Below, piece by piece: positions 61,190 to 64,000 of a stretch of 64,000 nucleotides of DNA. Below the pieces are notes generated by a model. It had not been told where the DNA came from. It made no database searches and saw only the letters and a program-made list of their open reading frames with translations. Positions within the stretch are counted from its first letter, which is position 1. Every line of letters begins with the position of its first letter. Source of the DNA: Halomonas sp. S3-1-1 (GTDB lineage: Bacteria; Pseudomonadota; Gammaproteobacteria; Pseudomonadales; Halomonadaceae); assembly GCF_023757625.1 (NCBI RefSeq), contig NZ_JALGBZ010000001.1, forward strand, positions 620,001 to 684,000, given 5' to 3'. Made by a program: the position numbers and the translations under genes.

Positions 61190-62794
61190 GTGACAACTTC
61201 CCCGAATACGGCCCCAAGCGCCTTGGCGCACTCCCAGGAGGGCGTGGTGACCAGCCCGCACACCCTGGCAACTAGAGCCGGGCGCGAGGTACTACGCCAA
61301 GGGGGCAATGCCGTCGAGGCGGCGATCACCATGGGCGCTTGCCTATCGGTGACCTACCCGCACTTCACCGGCTTGGGTGGCGACGCTTTCATGATCATCG
61401 CCGACGCCCAGGGCGGGGTGCGCACGCTTTCCGGTATTGGCCAAGCGCCCCAAGCCAGGATCGAGCACAAAGGCGCGCTACCCGATAGAGGGCCGGGGTC
61501 GCTCTTGACCACGGCGGCCACGGTAGACACTTGGGGCCAGGCCCACGATATCTCGCGTCAACACTGCGGCGGACGGATGAACTGGCAGGCCTTGCTGGAC
61601 CCGGCTATTGGACTTGCTGAGGAGGGCTTTGAGGTCACGCCCTCACAGCGCTTCTGGCTCGATTTCCGCCGTGACGAGATGGCGACGATGCCCGGCGTGC
61701 AGTCGCTATTCATGGCGGAGGGCAAAATGCCCGAGCCGGGCGATATTCTGCGCCAGCCGGCGTTGGCTGCGTCGCTGCGCTCGGTGGCCGCCCATGGCTA
61801 CCGGGATTTCTATGAAGGCGAACTGGGCGCTAAGATTGCCGCAGGGCTGGCGGCGGCAGGCTCGCCGCTAACGTCGGAGGACCTGGCGGCGACGCGGGCG
61901 CGAGTCGAGTCGCCGCTCTCTATACCTTACCGGGGCGGCGAGCTGCTGGCCCACCGCCCGCCTACCCAAGGCATGACCACGCTGGAGATCATGGGTATTC
62001 TCGAGCGTTTCGATTTTGCCGGCATCGAAGAGGGAAGCGCGGACTATTACCATCTGCTGGTCGAGGCGGTGAAGCGCGCCTTTCTGGATCGAAACGCCCA
62101 CTTGGGCGACCCGGATTTTGCATCGATACCCTTCGAAGAGCTGCTTTCACCACCTCATCTCGACGCTCAGGCCGCCCATATTGAGGCAGACAACGCGCTG
62201 GCGTGGCCCCACGCTTACCAGCATGGTGATACGGTGTACCTGGCCGCTTCGGACCGTTTCGGCAACGCCGTTTCGATGCTGCAGACGATCTACTACGACT
62301 GGGGCAGCGGCGTCAGCGTGGGCGATACGGGCATTTTGTGGCACAACCGGGGGGCGGCGTTCAACACGGATCCATCCCATCCCAACGCGCTGGCACCGGG
62401 TAAGCGGCCTTTTCATACTCTGAACCCGGGCATGTACCGCGTCGATGGTAAGCCGCGCCTGCTGTACGGCACCCAAGGGGCGGATGGCCAGCCGCAAACT
62501 CTGGCAGCGGTGCTGACCCGCCTGATCGATTACGGCCTGGACCCGCTTACCGCTCTGAAAAAACCACGCTTTCTGTTGGGGCGCACGTTTTCCGACGGGC
62601 GTGATACGTTGAAACTGGAAGAGGATGCGGGGGCGGCGGTCTTTGCAGAGCTTTCCCGTCGTGGCCACCAGGTTAGCCCGCTGCCCGCCCAGAGCGCGCT
62701 GGCCGGTCACCCCGGGGCTGTGCTAATCGACCCCTCAAAAGGGCTATACGCGGCCCACGACCCGCGCAGCGATGGTATTGCGTTAGGGCAATAG
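61190..62794 (+). CDS. Gamma-glutamyltransferase family enzyme
   Basis: The 534-residue protein is an Ntn-hydrolase of the GGT family: GVVTSPHTLATRAGREVLRQGGNAVEAAI, TYPHFTGLGGDAFMII, GPGSLLTTAATVDTW, and the autocleavage/nucleophile site HGDTVYLAASDRFGNAVSML (Thr348 from this start). Members cleave gamma-glutamyl compounds or cephalosporin-type amides. No signal peptide is seen, so it is probably cytoplasmic. The GTG at 61190 is preferred to the ATG at 61181 because AAGGA directly abuts the ATG. It follows dctM in a TRAP operon and may process the imported solute. Confidence 0.85.
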   Translation: MTTSPNTAPSALAHSQEGVVTSPHTLATRAGREVLRQGGNAVEAAITMGACLSVTYPHFTGLGGDAFMIIADAQGGVRTLSGIGQAPQARIEHKGALPDRGPGSLLTTAATVDTWGQAHDISRQHCGGRMNWQALLDPAIGLAEEGFEVTPSQRFWLDFRRDEMATMPGVQSLFMAEGKMPEPGDILRQPALAASLRSVAAHGYRDFYEGELGAKIAAGLAAAGSPLTSEDLAATRARVESPLSIPYRGGELLAHRPPTQGMTTLEIMGILERFDFAGIEEGSADYYHLLVEAVKRAFLDRNAHLGDPDFASIPFEELLSPPHLDAQAAHIEADNALAWPHAYQHGDTVYLAASDRFGNAVSMLQTIYYDWGSGVSVGDTGILWHNRGAAFNTDPSHPNALAPGKRPFHTLNPGMYRVDGKPRLLYGTQGADGQPQTLAAVLTRLIDYGLDPLTALKKPRFLLGRTFSDGRDTLKLEEDAGAAVFAELSRRGHQVSPLPAQSALAGHPGAVLIDPSKGLYAAHDPRSDGIALGQ

Positions 62795-62827
62795 CGCGAG
62801 ACACTACAAGAGCACAAGGATGTATGA

Positions 62828-63520
62828 ATGAGTGAAAGCGAGGCGCTTGGCGTATCGTCGAACGCACAGACCGGCAAACCCCGCCGTAACGCCCATGAGA
62901 CGCGCGAGCGCCTGCTACAGGCGGCCACGGATGAATTCTGCGAGTGCGGTTTCGACGGGGCGCGGATGCAGCGTATCGTGCGCGCCGCGGCGTGCAACGT
63001 GCGTATGGCGTACCACTACTTCGGCGACAAGGAAGGCCTTTATCTGGCGGTGTTAGAGCGCGTTTACGAGGAGCTGCGGGCCAAGGAAAAAGCGCTCAAC
63101 CTGAGCGATCTTGAGCCGGTCGCAGGTATGCAGGCGCTGGTCGAGTTCACCTTCGATCACATGGCCGAGCATCCGGAGTTTACAAGCCTCGTGCGCAACG
63201 AGAACCTGCTGGGTGGTCGCATGCTACGTAAATCCGCCAGGGTAGTGCAGCAAACTACCCCGCTGGTGGGCATGATCCGTGACACACTCGTACGCGGCGA
63301 AGCGGCGGGGGTGTTTCGTAGCGCCGTTGACCCCACCCAGCTCTATATCTCGATCCTTTCGTTGTCGATCATTCACATCAACCAGCGTGACACGTTATCG
63401 ATCATTTTCGAGCAGGATCTAACCGACGCGAAGTGGTTGGCCGAGCGACGAGCGCACGCCGTCGAGGTCATTCTCTCTTATCTCCAGATCACAGGTGGGC
63501 CATCAGGCGATAAACGCTGA
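62828..63520 (+). CDS. TetR-family regulator of the TRAP-GGT operon
   Basis: The 230-residue protein has a TetR HTH (TRERLLQAATDEFCECGFDGARMQRIVRAAACNVRMAYHYFGDKEGLYLAVL) and a helical ligand domain (QALVEFTFDHMAEHPEFTSLVRNENLLGG, LYISILSLSIIHINQRDTL). It lies 33 bases after the GGT gene and is the probable repressor for the TAAGTAA-N4-TTACTTA site. Confidence 0.9.
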   Translation: MSESEALGVSSNAQTGKPRRNAHETRERLLQAATDEFCECGFDGARMQRIVRAAACNVRMAYHYFGDKEGLYLAVLERVYEELRAKEKALNLSDLEPVAGMQALVEFTFDHMAEHPEFTSLVRNENLLGGRMLRKSARVVQQTTPLVGMIRDTLVRGEAAGVFRSAVDPTQLYISILSLSIIHINQRDTLSIIFEQDLTDAKWLAERRAHAVEVILSYLQITGGPSGDKR

Positions 63521-63666
63521 GCGAATGAAATGTGGGGTATGAAAAAACCTAATAGCGCTCCTTTATGTCGCGCAAGGCCGCCAACAACGAGCCACCTGCT
63601 TCAACGCTGGCGTCAAGGGCCGATGTCAACCGCGAAGGAGGCGACGTTTTTCAATGGCTAATTCGT

Positions 63667-64000
63667 TTAGGATTGAGGGCACTTAACGCCGACCCGCACC
63701 CCGTCATAACCACTCCTCGCCACATTCGTACACAGCGAATACCACTGACAGCCAATACACGCCTGCCGATTGCGCCCGGCGCGAAACGCCGCCCTTAGCG
63801 ATGCCAGCGTGGCGCTACCCAGTTCAATGGTATCGCCAACGGCCAGCGGGCGGCCCAGCGTTTCGCCGATATCTTCAAGCGCGGCGCTGTCCCGCGCGAT
63901 GACGCTGTCGTTCAGGCAGTGGGGCACCTCGCACGCGGGGGCCAGCAGCGGGGCGCAGATGTCATCCGGCCCTGCGACCAGTTCTACCGGCTCACCAAGG
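63667..64000 (-). CDS. DUF1284 domain protein (partial, N-terminus beyond right edge)
   Basis: The frame is open from the right edge and ends at 63667. It reads GEPVELVAGPDDICAPLLAPACEVPHCLNDSVIARD and RNRQACIGCQWYSLCTNVARSGYDGVR. The cysteine pattern (PHC, CxxC, later C) and the layout match DUF1284, small Cys-rich proteins of unknown function, possibly metal-binding. About 110 C-terminal residues are present. Confidence 0.85.
   Translation of the reverse strand, partial: LGEPVELVAGPDDICAPLLAPACEVPHCLNDSVIARDSAALEDIGETLGRPLAVGDTIELGSATLASLRAAFRAGRNRQACIGCQWYSLCTNVARSGYDGVRVGVKCPQS

Noticed and set aside
1..64000. tRNA genes, rRNA genes, CRISPR arrays and integrases
   Set aside because: I looked for them, especially around guaA, and saw none; a dedicated search could still find a degenerate one.

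Overview
The window looks like chromosomal DNA of a GC-rich gammaproteobacterium, most likely Halomonas or a relative in the Halomonadaceae. This is an inference from gene content. It has many tripartite transporters (two DctPQM TRAP systems, one TAXI-type TRAP with a universal stress protein, one TctCBA system), pyruvate kinase II, a DauA-type SLC26 carrier, BaeSR, xseA and guaBA, all with strongly GC-rich third positions. No rRNA, tRNA, CRISPR array or integrase was found.

Layout. (1) 1-8320 is a ureide (allantoin) utilisation cluster: an NCS1 permease cut by the left edge, an Asp/Glu/hydantoin-type racemase, PuuE allantoinase, an RpiR-type regulator, a polar amino-acid-type ABC importer, AllE and AllA. 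Three copies of a TTGTATACAA palindrome stand upstream of the racemase, puuE and allE and suggest one regulon. The step from allantoate to ureidoglycine is not encoded here. (2) 8419-11331 holds pyruvate kinase, a Tat-type DUF192 protein and an EamA exporter. (3) 11505-18947 holds a DctPQM TRAP operon, then a TAXI SBP, a fused TRAP permease and a UspA protein. (4) 19096-24103 holds an ExaC-type aldehyde dehydrogenase, DauA, a Spy-like small protein and a lipoprotein esterase. (5) 24227-30376 holds tctCBA-abrB facing a TctDE-like two-component pair. (6) 30407-37721 holds an MFP-RND-baeS-baeR operon with a divergent TetR gene. (7) 37718-40635 holds an orphan FabF-like synthase with a divergent TetR, and a stress-type SDR. 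(8) 41148-43776 is an envelope/stress operon (repeat protein, Phage_holin_3_6-like, DUF3618) behind a near-consensus promoter in very AT-rich DNA. (9) 43855-49115 holds xseA, an OGFr_N-domain protein, guaB and guaA.

(10) From 49116 the composition changes sharply. An AT-rich block to about 52660 carries a two-TM membrane protein, an ImmA/IrrE zinc peptidase and a 'beta family' protein in one tight operon, and a convergent Sce7726-type nuclease. This is the best candidate for an undescribed defence or stress module. It sits directly behind guaA, whose 3' end is a known island attachment site. The last codons of guaA have atypical usage, and a decayed second guaA fragment lies at about 57503-57604, about 8.4 kb downstream. 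Between them are a broken EamA gene, an RluA-family synthase, and an MFS carrier with a LysR regulator. (11) 58295-63520 is a DctPQM TRAP operon with a gamma-glutamyltransferase-family enzyme and a TetR regulator; a perfect TAAGTAA-N4-TTACTTA operator candidate precedes it. (12) A DUF1284 gene runs off the right edge.

In all four tripartite transporter operons a hairpin lies between the binding-protein gene and the membrane genes, which suggests a shared way of making more binding protein than permease.
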